A DNA stretch of 64,000 nucleotides, from assembly GCA_021851325.1 (NCBI GenBank), contig JAJZDZ010000010.1, positions 1 through 64,000 of the forward strand. The letters are read 5' to 3'. Below, in pieces: positions 45,493 to 54,695 of the stretch. Made by a program: the position numbers and the translations under genes. Position 1 is the first letter of the stretch. Every line of letters starts with the position of its first letter. Under the pieces are notes generated by a model, which worked only from the letters and a program-made list of their open reading frames with translations, had not been told where the DNA came from and ran no database searches. The stretch comes from Pseudomonadota bacterium. GTDB taxonomy: Bacteria; Pseudomonadota; Alphaproteobacteria; Micropepsales; Micropepsaceae.

Positions 45493-45584
45493 AGCTGTGC
45501 TTTTATCCTTATTACCCTGCATAGGGAGCGGGGCCCGTGACACCCGATCGCTGGATTTGCGGGCCTGCAGCCACCGCCGCGCAC

Positions 45585-46598
45585 TCATCTGCCAATAAAT
45601 TCGCGGTAGCTGGTCAATCGACCAAGCGAGCGGGCTTCATAGACCCCGCGAGCAATAGCCCGCGCCAGGCAATCCGCAGCGGCATGGCCGATCTGCATGG
45701 TGCCAAGCGGACTTTTGTCGGCCCGCTTCAGCTGTCCTGTTGAAATCGCAAATATGAGATCGCCATCAAAAGGCGTGTGTACGGGACGTAGCGCCCGGGC
45801 AAAGCCATCGGCCGCCATGATCGCGATGCGCTTGAGCTCGAGCTTGTCCAGTACAGCATCTGTCGCAACCACCGCTATCGTGGTATTCGCCCCCACCCGC
45901 GGTCCCAGTTTCATGTCCGATGGCAGTGCCGCAGAAACCGCAGAAAATTCCGCCCCTGGGCGCCGGCCGCCAAATTCGCCCTGCTGCTCGAAGGGCCAGG
46001 CCCAGAACACGTCGCTGTGTGGCATGAGGGCTGAACCAACCGCATTTACGGCAACCAGTGCGCCAACCGTGGTGCCATCCTCCAGGCGCCAGGAGGCGCT
46101 GCCCAAGCCACCCTTCAGGTGGCCACAGGCCGCTCCCATGCCTGCACCCGCATTGCCCAGGGAAAAATCGACGCCGGCGCTCTGTGCAGCGGTCAGGCCA
46201 AGTTGGCGATAGGGCGGCTCTTCACCCCAATTCTTGTCGCCACCATTATTCAAATCAAACAGGATGGCACCGCAAACAACCGGCACCAAGGGCGCACCAG
46301 GAGCAATCTGATAGCCGTGACCCTGAGCCCGCAAAACGGACTGCACCCCACTGACGGCGTCGTTGCCGAAAGCCGAGCCACCTGCAAGGCAGATCCCGTC
46401 AATTGCAGTCACCAAATTTTCCGGGGCGAGTACCGCCACATCCCGCGTTCCTGGGGCGCCTCCACGGATGTCGACTGCGGCACAGAATGCCTCTTCGCCC
46501 GTGACCACGGTCACGCCACTGCGCAGGCGCTCATCTTCGGCATTGCCGACCTTGAGACCGGCGACATCGGTGATGAGATTGCGCGGTCCGAGTGTCAT
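45585..46598 (-). CDS. P1 family (DmpA-like) self-processing peptidase
   Basis: 337 residues of the S58/DmpA family. MTLGPRNLITDVAGLKVGNAEDERLRSGVTVV is the conserved start; FDLNNGGDKNW and GNAGAGMGAACGHLKGGLGSASWRL fit the region around the autocleavage site, and VGANTTIAVVATDAVLDKLELKRIAIMAADGFARALRPVHTPFDGDLIFAIST is the conserved C-terminal segment. Known members are aminopeptidases or beta-aminopeptidases that cleave themselves before a Ser/Thr nucleophile. Natural substrate unknown. Same strand as tam, nine bases apart. Confidence 0.88.
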   Translation of the reverse strand: MTLGPRNLITDVAGLKVGNAEDERLRSGVTVVTGEEAFCAAVDIRGGAPGTRDVAVLAPENLVTAIDGICLAGGSAFGNDAVSGVQSVLRAQGHGYQIAPGAPLVPVVCGAILFDLNNGGDKNWGEEPPYRQLGLTAAQSAGVDFSLGNAGAGMGAACGHLKGGLGSASWRLEDGTTVGALVAVNAVGSALMPHSDVFWAWPFEQQGEFGGRRPGAEFSAVSAALPSDMKLGPRVGANTTIAVVATDAVLDKLELKRIAIMAADGFARALRPVHTPFDGDLIFAISTGQLKRADKSPLGTMQIGHAAADCLARAIARGVYEARSLGRLTSYREFIGR

Positions 46599-46607
46599 GG
46601 CCTAACG

Positions 46608-47375
46608 CTAGCGCGCCTTGGCGACCATGAACAGGCGGCGGAAGGGAAATAGGGTAACGCCACTTGCACGGCGCGGATAGCTGGTGGCCAGAGCGGCACG
46701 ATAGGCGTCGAGAAATTCCTCACGTTGGGGCTCAGCGAGTGCCTGGACAAAGGGCCGCAGGCTCGTGCCACTCATCCAGCGGTAGACGGCATCTTCGCCC
46801 TCGAGCACCTGGACATAAGTGGTCTCCCAAATATCGATGGCAGCAGCATATGGCTCCAGGATCGCAAAGTACTGCTCGGGCGAACTGACATGCGTCGCCG
46901 CACGCACCCCCTCAAAGCAGCCTGCCCAGGGCTTACCCTCACCCACCGATCGGATCAGCAGATGGCTGGGTTCAGCAAAATTGCGCGGCATCTGCACGGC
47001 GAAAAAGCCGCCCTTCGTCAACCCCTGCATCAGCCGTGGCAACAGCTGCTCATGGCCAGCTATCCATTGCAGCGTGGCATTGGAAAACAATACGTCATAG
47101 CTGCAGTCCGCTGACCACGCCGCCAGATCCGCCTGGCACCAGCGCGCCGCAATGCCGCTTGCGCGGGCCGCCGCGAGCATTTCAGGCGACGAATCGATGC
47201 CCCAGAGCTCGGCATCAGGCCACCGGGCTGCCAGAAGTGCCGTCGAATTGCCGGGACCACAGCCCAGATCGGCCACACGCAGCGGGCGCTCGGCCGCAAC
47301 CCGCGCAAGCAGCTCGCGCGCCGGTCGCGTCCGCTCGGCTTCAAATGCCAGATAGGTTTCTGGATCCCACGCCAT
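46608..47375 (-). CDS. tam: Trans-aconitate 2-methyltransferase
   Basis: 255-residue SAM-dependent methyltransferase. SAM-binding motif I VADLGCGPGNSTALLA, acidic motif II LWGIDSSPEMLAAA, and YDVLFSNATLQWIAGHEQLLPRLMQGLTKGGFFAVQMPRNFAEPSH are characteristic of Tam, which methyl-esterifies the TCA inhibitor trans-aconitate. MAWDPETYLAFEAERTRPARELLARV matches the family N-terminus. Its start lies three bases after the histidine kinase stop. Confidence 0.92.
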   Translation of the reverse strand: MAWDPETYLAFEAERTRPARELLARVAAERPLRVADLGCGPGNSTALLAARWPDAELWGIDSSPEMLAAARASGIAARWCQADLAAWSADCSYDVLFSNATLQWIAGHEQLLPRLMQGLTKGGFFAVQMPRNFAEPSHLLIRSVGEGKPWAGCFEGVRAATHVSSPEQYFAILEPYAAAIDIWETTYVQVLEGEDAVYRWMSGTSLRPFVQALAEPQREEFLDAYRAALATSYPRRASGVTLFPFRRLFMVAKAR

Positions 47376-47377
47376 CT

Positions 47378-48796
47378 CTAGCTCCGATCGGGAATTACGA
47401 TGCGAAAGCGCGTCCCGGACGCATCGCTGGTCACCAGGCTGACCTCACCACCATGGGCACGGGCCAACTCACGACTGATCGCCAGACCGAGCCCGGTACC
47501 ACCGCTACGTGCAGCACTGGCAAAGGGCTGAAACAGACGCGCTTCAACTCCGTCCGGCAATCCCGGACCATTGTCGACGATGTCAATCTCTACGCTGCGG
47601 CCCTTGCGCGCAGCGATCACCTCCACCGCGCCGCCTTCCGGTACAGCTTCTACGGCATTGCGCAGCAGATTGAGCAAGATGCGATAAAGCTGATCAGGAT
47701 CAGCATCGATTTCGAGCTCCGGATCAACGGACTCGCCAAGCCTTACGCGTTTATGCCCCGAGCCAGCTAGGGCGGCTTCGCCTGCCTCTGAAACAAGCGG
47801 CGCAAGCGCCAGCCGGCGCCGCGCGGGCGGCCCTTCATCGGCACGACCAAACCGCATCGTGTTGGTAGCCAGAGCCACCGCGCGATCGATCGATGCCACC
47901 AGGCGCGGAGCCAGACGTTTGACGACAGGATCCTCGCTGTCCCGCAGGCGATCGGACGCAAGCTGGGCGCTGGCCAAAATATTGCGCAGGTCATGCTGGA
48001 TCTTGGCGACGGCGGCACCAAGGGTCGCAAGACGCCCCCTCTGCTGCAAAAAGCCATAGATCTCGCGCTGCATCGCTCCAAGCTCACGCTCGGTAATGCC
48101 GATTTCATCGCGCCGTGGCGAGGTGCTGATGATGCGGGCCGGATCTTCCGGATTGGCGCGAAACGCGATCATGGCCTGGGCAATGCGGCGCATCGGGCGA
48201 ACGAAGCTGCGATAAAGACTGAAAAAAACCAGCACCGCGGTCATCAGCGACACAAACAGGGCCAATGCCAGGATGCGCCGAGCATAGGCGCCAAGCTTGG
48301 CACGAATGGTCGCCTCACCGACGAGGACCTCAACTGTCTGGGCACCGGGTATGCGGGTACTGGAAATCACGTGAACCACCCGGTTGCCGTGGCTGAGCAG
48401 GCAATCGAGCGCATTATAGATTTCGCGGAAAAAGTCTTCATGGCGAAGGTCGATGGTCACATCAATCTTTTTGGGCATGCGCGTGACCAAGAAGAGCTCG
48501 CGCTGCTCGGGGCGCTTCAGCATGACGGCGCTGGCGCCGGCGCGGGCCAGCAGCTCACTTCGCAACCGCGCGGACAAAGACTTATCGCCCAACTCGGTGA
48601 AGGGCAGGATGGCAATCTCTGCAGATTCGATATGCTGGGCGAGCAGGGCCCGGTGATAGCTGGCGATTGAGGGCAGAAAGATCACCCCTTCTGTCACCAT
48701 GACAAAGAACAGCGTCAGCAGCAGCAGCCGGCCCGACAGACTATGGGCGACGAGCTCGTAGCCAGCTTTCAGGCGCGTGCGAATGGCCTCAAACAT
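47378..48796 (-). CDS. Membrane sensor histidine kinase, orphan
   Basis: 472 residues. Two transmembrane helices (LLLLTLFFVMVTEGVIFL; ILALALFVSLMTAVLVFFSLY) flank a ~140-residue periplasmic sensor without recognised motif; a HAMP-like segment (RSFVRPMRRIAQAMIAFRANPEDP) follows. The dimerisation helix has the phospho-His in AKIQHDLRNILASAQLASDRL; the ATPase domain has N box LLNLLRNAVEAVPEGG, G1 DIVDNGPGLPDG and G2 GGTGLGLAISREL. No response regulator is adjacent. Start at MFEAIRTRLKAG; the track ORF is 48 codons longer. Confidence 0.92.
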   Translation of the reverse strand: MFEAIRTRLKAGYELVAHSLSGRLLLLTLFFVMVTEGVIFLPSIASYHRALLAQHIESAEIAILPFTELGDKSLSARLRSELLARAGASAVMLKRPEQRELFLVTRMPKKIDVTIDLRHEDFFREIYNALDCLLSHGNRVVHVISSTRIPGAQTVEVLVGEATIRAKLGAYARRILALALFVSLMTAVLVFFSLYRSFVRPMRRIAQAMIAFRANPEDPARIISTSPRRDEIGITERELGAMQREIYGFLQQRGRLATLGAAVAKIQHDLRNILASAQLASDRLRDSEDPVVKRLAPRLVASIDRAVALATNTMRFGRADEGPPARRRLALAPLVSEAGEAALAGSGHKRVRLGESVDPELEIDADPDQLYRILLNLLRNAVEAVPEGGAVEVIAARKGRSVEIDIVDNGPGLPDGVEARLFQPFASAARSGGTGLGLAISRELARAHGGEVSLVTSDASGTRFRIVIPDRS

Positions 48797-49085
48797 CGCC
48801 GCATCAAGCACTAAGCTTGCCGCAAAATGAAGTCTGCCCTGAGTTTGGGTGGTTATGGAGGATACGTTCTTCAGCTCTGCGGTGCACAATCGCCACCGTC
48901 CGCCCCAGGCCTGGCCCCATTTGCGCCAAATTATGCCCACTTCCGCCCAGCGCTGCGCACGGACCGGTTTTTTGCATCAGCCTTGAGCCGGCCTTCACGA
49001 GGCGCGCCAGACCCTCGCCTAGCTTTGGGGAGGTCGGCCCAAGGAGCCGCACCGGGCCAAAAGATCCGGCCGTCAAGACAGGAGG
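48797..49085. other. Intergenic region upstream of rpmH
   Basis: Part of a 361-base divergent gap. Nothing resembling DnaA boxes or an origin was seen, although rpmH-rnpA sits next to dnaA in some bacteria. GGTTTTTTGCATC near 48965 is the only T-rich patch. Confidence 0.4.
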
Positions 49086-49114
49086 TTGACAGGGGCAGAC
49101 CTGCTGACTAGAAC
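49086..49114 (+). promoter_or_regulatory. Predicted promoter of rpmH-rnpA-yidD-yidC-engB
   Basis: TTGACA (perfect -35), 17 bases, TAGAAC, 43 bases before the rpmH ATG. Confidence 0.75.
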
Positions 49115-49157
49115 CCCGGCTTTCGTCGTAACGGCACATCCTCCCTGGAGCAGGGCC

Positions 49158-49292
49158 ATGAAACGCACCTATCAACCGTCCAAGCTCGTGCGCAAGCGCC
49201 GTCATGGTTTCCGTTCCCGCATGGCAACCAAGGCCGGACGCCTCGTGTTATCCCGCCGCCGTGCCCACGGCCGCAAAAAGCTTTCCGCCTGA
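49158..49292 (+). CDS. rpmH: 50S ribosomal protein L34 (bL34)
   Basis: 44 residues: [44 protein letters not shown], the invariant family sequence apart from minor changes. Very basic, assembles early with 23S rRNA. The track ORF begins at a TTG within the promoter; the ATG at 49158 has GGAG upstream. First gene of the operon with rnpA, yidD and yidC. Confidence 0.98.
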   Translation: MKRTYQPSKLVRKRRHGFRSRMATKAGRLVLSRRRAHGRKKLSA

Positions 49293-49299
49293 GAAGACC

Positions 49300-49788
49300 G
49301 TGGCGGGCCTTTTCCCGCCTGAGGCGGCATCATCCAGCGCCGCTCCGGCTGTCCCAGGATCTGGGGCCCGTCGCGATTCAACCCCACTGAGGCTTGCCAC
49401 ACTGGCCAAGCGCGCCGACTTTTTGCGCGCCCAGAAAGGCATCCGTCGCCGTGAAAGCGGGCTTATCCTTGAGGCCTGCCCGACCCCTTCACTGATCCGC
49501 CGGCCGGGCGCCATACGGGTGGGCTATACCGCCAGCCGCAAGGTTGGCGGCGCGGTAGCCCGTAATCGCGCCAAAAGGCGACTGCGCGCGGCCGCTGCGG
49601 CCTTGCTTCCCCTTTATGGCCGCGATGGCAGTGATTATGTTCTCATTGCCAAAGCCGAGACGCTGAGCCGCCCCTTTGGCGACTTGCTGGCCGATCTGGC
49701 CGGCGCCATTCGGGCAGCCAATCGCCGCCTGGAACCGCCACCGCCGGGCAGCCGCGAGGACCGGGGCCCAGGCCAAAACCGAGAATGA
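49300..49788 (+). CDS. rnpA: Ribonuclease P protein component
   Basis: 162 residues from the GTG eight bases after rpmH. The RnpA fold includes [25 protein letters not shown] and the RNR motif region [26 protein letters not shown], which binds the P RNA, and [22 protein letters not shown]. It assists 5'-end maturation of tRNA. The N-terminus is uncertain: the same frame is open back through rpmH to an ATG at 49204, giving a 32-residue longer form overlapping rpmH. The Pro-rich C-terminus overlaps nothing; yidD starts one base later. Confidence 0.93.
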   Translation: MAGLFPPEAASSSAAPAVPGSGARRDSTPLRLATLAKRADFLRAQKGIRRRESGLILEACPTPSLIRRPGAIRVGYTASRKVGGAVARNRAKRRLRAAAAALLPLYGRDGSDYVLIAKAETLSRPFGDLLADLAGAIRAANRRLEPPPPGSREDRGPGQNRE

Positions 49789-49789
49789 C

Positions 49790-50074
49790 ATGGTTTTCAT
49801 GACCCTTTTCGCGGGCGGTATGCGCAAGGTTGCGACAGCAATTCTGCTTGCCCCGATTTTTGCCTATCGGCTCATCCTCTCTCCGCTGCTGCCACCTGCA
49901 TGTCGTTTTCAGCCCACCTGCTCGGCATACGCCATCGAGGCGATCAAACGTCACGGCCCCCTCTTCGGCCTGCTGCTTGCGCTGCGCCGGATCGGCCGCT
50001 GCCACCCCATTTCCTGGCTCGGCGGTTCGTCGGGCTTTGACCCCGTCCCGCCCAAGGCTTCTATCCGTCGATGA
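49790..50074 (+). CDS. yidD: Membrane protein insertion efficiency factor YidD
   Basis: 94 residues: an amphipathic N-terminal segment ([63 protein letters not shown]) with the three conserved cysteines of the family. It helps YidC-dependent insertion. The start one base after rnpA is preferred over the longer track ORF that overlaps rnpA. It overlaps yidC by four bases. Confidence 0.94.
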   Translation: MVFMTLFAGGMRKVATAILLAPIFAYRLILSPLLPPACRFQPTCSAYAIEAIKRHGPLFGLLLALRRIGRCHPISWLGGSSGFDPVPPKASIRR

Positions 50075-51855
50075 ACGAAAACCGCAATCTTCTGCTCGCC
50101 TTCATCCTCTCGGCTGCCATTCTGATTGGCTGGCAATATTTCACGCCCCATCACCCGGCAAAGACCAGCCCGCAGCCCCATGGCCAAACCCACCAGGTGG
50201 TCACAGCCCCCACGACCCCGACAGGGACCGTGCACGGCACCGCCACGATGAGCCTGGCCAAGGCCGTGGCCTCCTCCGGGCCGCGCGTCATCATCGACAC
50301 GCCCTCTGTCGATGGTTCGCTGCGCCTCACAGGCGCCCGCTTCGATGACCTGATGCTCAAGCGCTATCATCTGACGATCAACCCCAAAAGCCCGCAGATC
50401 GATCTGCTCGCCCCCGACGCCACCGCCCATCCCTACTATTCCGTCTTCGGCTGGGTCGCAGCCCCGGGAGAACACGTCGCCACCCCGGGCGCCAACACGC
50501 CGTGGAAGCTTGTCCAAGGTAATCGGCTGACGCCAAAGACACCGATCACCCTCAGCTGGAATAACGGACAGGGGCTCATCTTTACCCGCACCATCTCGGT
50601 CGATGACAACTACATGTTCACGATCCACGATCGTGTCACCAACACTGGTGATCGGCCGGTGACATTGTTCCCATATGCCTATGTGGCACGGGAAAACCCG
50701 CCGGCAACCAAAAGTTCCTGGTATCTGCACGTGGGCTTCATCGGCGTGGCAGGTGGCAGCGAGCGGGATGCCGATTACTCGGACTTCAAGGGCGGCAAGC
50801 CACCGCAAACTTTCAATTCAAAGGGTGGCTGGTTCGGGATCACCGACAAATATTGGATGGCTGCGGTCATTCCGCCGCAAAACGCCCAGCTGACGGCAGC
50901 CTATCGTGGTGTACAGGGCACCCATGTCACCGCCTATCAGGCTGATTACCGCCTCTCGGCACAGACTATCGCTCCTCATAGCAGCCTCAGCATCGCGCAG
51001 CATCTGTTTGCCGGTGCCAAGGTGGTCCAGCTGCTCGATCACTATTCGAGCAAGCTCGGGATTACCCATTTTGACCTGGCAGTGGACTGGGGCTGGTTCT
51101 GGTTCTTCACCAAACCCATCTTCTTTCTGCTCGATACCTTTTATCACTGGGTCGGCAATTTTGGTGTCGCCATCCTGCTCCTGACCGTCACCATCAAGCT
51201 CGCTTTCTTCCCGCTGGCCAACACCTCCTTCAAATCCATGAGCCGGATGAAGAAGCTCCAGCCGGAGATGGAACGCATCCGCCAGCGCTTTGCCGATGAC
51301 AAGCAGCGCCAGCAGCAAGAACTGATGGATTTCTACAAGCGCGAGAAGGTCAATCCGGTATCAGGCTGTCTGCCCATGCTGATCCAGATGCCCGTGTTCT
51401 TCTCTCTCTACAAGGTGCTCTACGTCACCATCGAGATGCGTCATGCGCCCTTCTTCGGCTGGATTCACGATCTGTCGGCGCCTGACCCGACCTCAATCCT
51501 CAATCTCTTCGGGCTTCTTCCCTATCACATACCACTGTGGATACCGGCCTTCCTGTCGATCGGCATCTGGCCCATCCTGATGGGCTTCACGCAGTTCCTG
51601 AGTACACGGCTCAATCCCGCACCGGCTGACCCCATCCAGGCGCAGATGTTTACCTTCATGCCCATCATCTTCACCTTCATGATGGCAGGGTTTCCCGCCG
51701 GGCTGGTGATCTACTGGACCTGGAACAATCTGCTCACCGCCACGCAGCAATACGTGGTCATGCGCCGCCAGGGTGTCGAGGTTCACCTGCTCGAAAACCT
51801 GAGACTGCGGCAGTTGGCCGGACGCTTATCGGCCCTCGTTGGTCGCCGGGGATGA
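50071..51855 (+). CDS. yidC: Membrane protein insertase YidC
   Basis: 594 residues, Gram-negative form: N-terminal transmembrane helix ([18 protein letters not shown]), a large periplasmic beta domain (about 60-340), then the five-helix 60KD_IMP core ([60 protein letters not shown]). The cytoplasmic C1 loop, [24 protein letters not shown] and the final [33 protein letters not shown] are conserved. It inserts proteins alone or with SecYEG. Overlaps yidD and engB by four bases each. Confidence 0.98.
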   Translation: MNENRNLLLAFILSAAILIGWQYFTPHHPAKTSPQPHGQTHQVVTAPTTPTGTVHGTATMSLAKAVASSGPRVIIDTPSVDGSLRLTGARFDDLMLKRYHLTINPKSPQIDLLAPDATAHPYYSVFGWVAAPGEHVATPGANTPWKLVQGNRLTPKTPITLSWNNGQGLIFTRTISVDDNYMFTIHDRVTNTGDRPVTLFPYAYVARENPPATKSSWYLHVGFIGVAGGSERDADYSDFKGGKPPQTFNSKGGWFGITDKYWMAAVIPPQNAQLTAAYRGVQGTHVTAYQADYRLSAQTIAPHSSLSIAQHLFAGAKVVQLLDHYSSKLGITHFDLAVDWGWFWFFTKPIFFLLDTFYHWVGNFGVAILLLTVTIKLAFFPLANTSFKSMSRMKKLQPEMERIRQRFADDKQRQQQELMDFYKREKVNPVSGCLPMLIQMPVFFSLYKVLYVTIEMRHAPFFGWIHDLSAPDPTSILNLFGLLPYHIPLWIPAFLSIGIWPILMGFTQFLSTRLNPAPADPIQAQMFTFMPIIFTFMMAGFPAGLVIYWTWNNLLTATQQYVVMRRQGVEVHLLENLRLRQLAGRLSALVGRRG

Positions 51856-52496
51856 ACGAGACGAAGGCCGCAGAGGACCTGGCCCGCAAATTGTTTGCCG
51901 GCCCGTGCGAGTTTATTGCCGGCGCGGCCGTACTTTCCGCATTGCCTCCGGAAGGACGCGCGGAGGTCGCTTTCATCGGCCGCTCCAATGTCGGCAAGTC
52001 GAGCCTTGTCAACGCCCTCACCGGTCGCAATGCCCTCGCACGGGTGTCGCAGACCCCGGGGCGAACCCGGCAGATCAATTTCTTCAGCCTTGGCAGTGCC
52101 TGCACCCTCGTCGACCTACCGGGCTATGGCTATGCCAAGATCGCCAAAACCGAACAGGAGCGCTGGCAAGATCTGATCTTCACCTATCTGCGCGGACGCG
52201 CCTGTCTCAAGCGCGCCATCCTTCTGATCGACGTCCGGCGCGGCCTGATGGAAAGTGACCATGCCGTGATGGCACTGCTGGATCAGGCGGCCGTCTCCTA
52301 TCTTGCGGTGCTGACCAAGATCGACAGCGTGGCGCCAGAGGCGCAAGCGCAGGCCCGCGCCGCCGCACTCACCGAACTCAACCGCCATGCAGCCGCCTAT
52401 CCTGAGGTCCTTTCGACCTCAGCGCAGAGCGGGGCCGGGATCGACACCCTGCGCCTGCATATCTGGTCGTTGCTCGCGGCAAACCAAGGCGCCTGA
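51852..52496 (+). CDS. engB: Ribosome biogenesis GTPase YihA/YsxC/EngB
   Basis: 214 residues with G1 [17 protein letters not shown]2 region [10 protein letters not shown]3 [11 protein letters not shown]4 TKID and G5 [11 protein letters not shown]. EngB is required for late 50S assembly. ATGA overlap with yidC, last of the tightly coupled yidD-yidC-engB set; argB follows after 73 bases. Confidence 0.96.
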   Translation: MNETKAAEDLARKLFAGPCEFIAGAAVLSALPPEGRAEVAFIGRSNVGKSSLVNALTGRNALARVSQTPGRTRQINFFSLGSACTLVDLPGYGYAKIAKTEQERWQDLIFTYLRGRACLKRAILLIDVRRGLMESDHAVMALLDQAAVSYLAVLTKIDSVAPEAQAQARAAALTELNRHAAAYPEVLSTSAQSGAGIDTLRLHIWSLLAANQGA

Positions 52497-52569
52497 AAGG
52501 CCGCGATTTGCGGTCGGGCCAAATTGCTCTATAAGCCGGCCGTTTTGCACTCCGGCAAAGGATTGGAAC

Positions 52570-53493
52570 ATGGCGATGCAGGAGGACGGCGGCCAGGATC
52601 GCAATCTGCGTGTCATGGCACGCTGGCGGTCTACCGCACGGGTGCTGGTCGAGGCCCTGCCCTACATCTTGCGCTATGACAATCAGACCATCGTCGTGAA
52701 ATATGGCGGCCACGCCATGGAGGACGGCGTCAACCAGAACTTTGCCCAGGACATCGTGCTCATGAAGCAAACCGGCATTGAGCCGGTGGTCGTGCATGGC
52801 GGTGGTCCCCAGATCGGGCAAATGTTGAAGAAGCTGCAAATTCCATCGCAGTTCATCGACGGCCTTCGCGTCACCGATGCAGCGGCCATCGAAGTCGTGG
52901 AGATGGTACTGGCCGGCTCCATCAACAAACAGATCGTCAGCACCATCAATGCGGCAGGCGGACGGGCCGTGGGCCTGTCTGGCAAGGACGGTAATCTTGT
53001 CGTCGCCCGCAAGCTCGAACGTCTCAAGCAGGATCCCAAAACCGGGGCTTCAAGCGTGGTGGATTACGGCTTCGTGGGCGAACCCGAGACCATCAATCCC
53101 GAGGTGCTGCACACGATCCTGCGCTCCGATCTCATTCCCGTCATAGCTCCCATCGGGGTGGGCCGCAAAGGCGAAACCTACAATATCAACGCGGATACTG
53201 TCGCAGGAGCAGTAGCCGGAGCCATGCACGCGGCACGCCTGATGCTCCTGACCGATGTTGAAGGTGTGCTGGACCGCGACAAGAAGCTGATCCCCAAGCT
53301 GACGGTAGCAGAAGCCCGCGCACTCATTGCCGAGGGAACGATTTCAGGAGGCATGATCCCCAAAATCGAGACCGCAATCGAAGCCGTCGAGGCCGGAGTC
53401 ACCGCGGCTGTCATCCTCGATGGCCGCATTGCCCATGCCCTGCTGCTGGAACTCTTCACCGAGCATGGCGCCGGAACACTGATTACCGCCTGA
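52570..53493 (+). CDS. argB: Acetylglutamate kinase
   Basis: 307-residue kinase of arginine synthesis. [50 protein letters not shown] is the ATP/substrate-binding N-terminus; [74 protein letters not shown] and [29 protein letters not shown] follow. Its length and N-terminal helix fit the hexameric arginine-inhibited type. AAAGGA precedes the ATG; the track ORF starts inside engB. Confidence 0.97.
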   Translation: MAMQEDGGQDRNLRVMARWRSTARVLVEALPYILRYDNQTIVVKYGGHAMEDGVNQNFAQDIVLMKQTGIEPVVVHGGGPQIGQMLKKLQIPSQFIDGLRVTDAAAIEVVEMVLAGSINKQIVSTINAAGGRAVGLSGKDGNLVVARKLERLKQDPKTGASSVVDYGFVGEPETINPEVLHTILRSDLIPVIAPIGVGRKGETYNINADTVAGAVAGAMHAARLMLLTDVEGVLDRDKKLIPKLTVAEARALIAEGTISGGMIPKIETAIEAVEAGVTAAVILDGRIAHALLLELFTEHGAGTLITA

Positions 53494-53609
53494 AGAAATG
53501 GTCAGAACGCCCGTCGGCGACGGCATAGGTCAGTGACACCAATTAAGTGCAGCAGGAACGGTTGGGACAGCATAGGCTGATGTCCGATGCCCGACCATGA
53601 TCTGCACCC

Positions 53610-54686
53610 ATGACCAAAGCCCGGCTCTTGCCTCTCACCGCCAGTCCCGGAAAAAGCCGGCCCATCCGCGACCGAGCCTTGGAAGAGGTGGTGCCAGGGC
53701 AGCGCCGGAACCGGGGGCTCAGGCCCTCGGGCGCTGCCCTTTGGATCTGTGCCATCGCGCTCATTCCGGCACCGGCTGCCGCCGCCCTCAAGCTCTGCAA
53801 TCAGACGAGCTACATCCTTGAGATCGCCACCGGAGTGGCGCGGGCTGGAGAGGTTATCACCCAGGGCTGGACGCGCCTCATACCGGGTGCCTGCAAGACC
53901 GTTCTGGCTGGCGATCTGAGGCTGCAGACGAGCTTCGTCTATGCCCATAGCGCGCGAGCCTATGACGGGCCACGCAAGGCCTGGGGAGGAATGCACTGGC
54001 TGTGCGCCAGGGAAGGCGATTTTCGAACCGCCGAACCGGTTGGCGATACAAGCTGTGTGGGCGGACAGAGGCTGCCATTTTTTCAGCTTTCCGGACATGG
54101 GCAGGAAAACTGGACCCAGACCTTCGGTCAGACACCGGCACTGGCTTCCCGCGCGGCGGCCCAAGCCGCGGGACTGGCGCGCCTCCTGACATCGGCAGGA
54201 CTCGATGGTACCCACCCTGGCCCTGCGCTCGCCCGCTTTCGCGCCCGCATGCACCTTTCCGCCCAGGCGCCGACCACGGCGGTGTTTGATGCCCTGGAAA
54301 GCGCTGCTCTGAGCCGGGCCGCGCCCAATGGCTATGAGGTCTGCAACGATACCGCTGCCCCGATCTTCGTGGCACTCGCCGACCGCGAGCAGCACCATTG
54401 GCACACCCGCGGCTGGTGGCATGTCGGTCCGGTCGCCTGTGCCCAGGCGCTGACCGCCCCGTTAAAGGGCAAGGTCTATCTCTTGGTCGATGGTGCCAAG
54501 GGGAAAAGGCTCGTGAGCGGACCGACCCAATTCTGCATCACCAGCATCACCTTCGACGTCGAAGGTAACGGCAGCTGTGCGGCAAGGGGTTTAAAGCCTG
54601 CCGGCTTTCTTCCGACCAACCTGCATCATCATCCAGGCTACATTGCCCATGTCGACGCGAACGGCCTCGTGCCCCGGCCCCGGTGA
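53610..54686 (+). CDS. Exported protein with two DUF1036 repeats
   Basis: 358 residues. A long basic N-terminus precedes a signal-like hydrophobic helix (ALWICAIALIPAPAAA). Two DUF1036-type domains follow: LKLCNQTSYILEIATGVARAGEVITQGWTRLIPGACKTVL at about 60 and YEVCNDTAAPIFVALADREQHHWHTRGWWHVGPVACAQAL at about 245. Both end in the x-W-x-x-(I/V)xPGxC pattern, and paired cysteines suggest disulfides. Function unknown. The true start may be internal, closer to the signal helix. It stands alone between argB and a DUF2336 gene. Confidence 0.78.
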   Translation: MTKARLLPLTASPGKSRPIRDRALEEVVPGQRRNRGLRPSGAALWICAIALIPAPAAAALKLCNQTSYILEIATGVARAGEVITQGWTRLIPGACKTVLAGDLRLQTSFVYAHSARAYDGPRKAWGGMHWLCAREGDFRTAEPVGDTSCVGGQRLPFFQLSGHGQENWTQTFGQTPALASRAAAQAAGLARLLTSAGLDGTHPGPALARFRARMHLSAQAPTTAVFDALESAALSRAAPNGYEVCNDTAAPIFVALADREQHHWHTRGWWHVGPVACAQALTAPLKGKVYLLVDGAKGKRLVSGPTQFCITSITFDVEGNGSCAARGLKPAGFLPTNLHHHPGYIAHVDANGLVPRPR

Positions 54687-54695
54687 GGCTTCGGC

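Noticed and set aside
48797-49157. Possible replication origin next to rpmH-rnpA
   Set aside because: No TTATCCACA-like DnaA boxes, no dnaA or dnaN nearby; in alphaproteobacteria oriC is usually near hemE.
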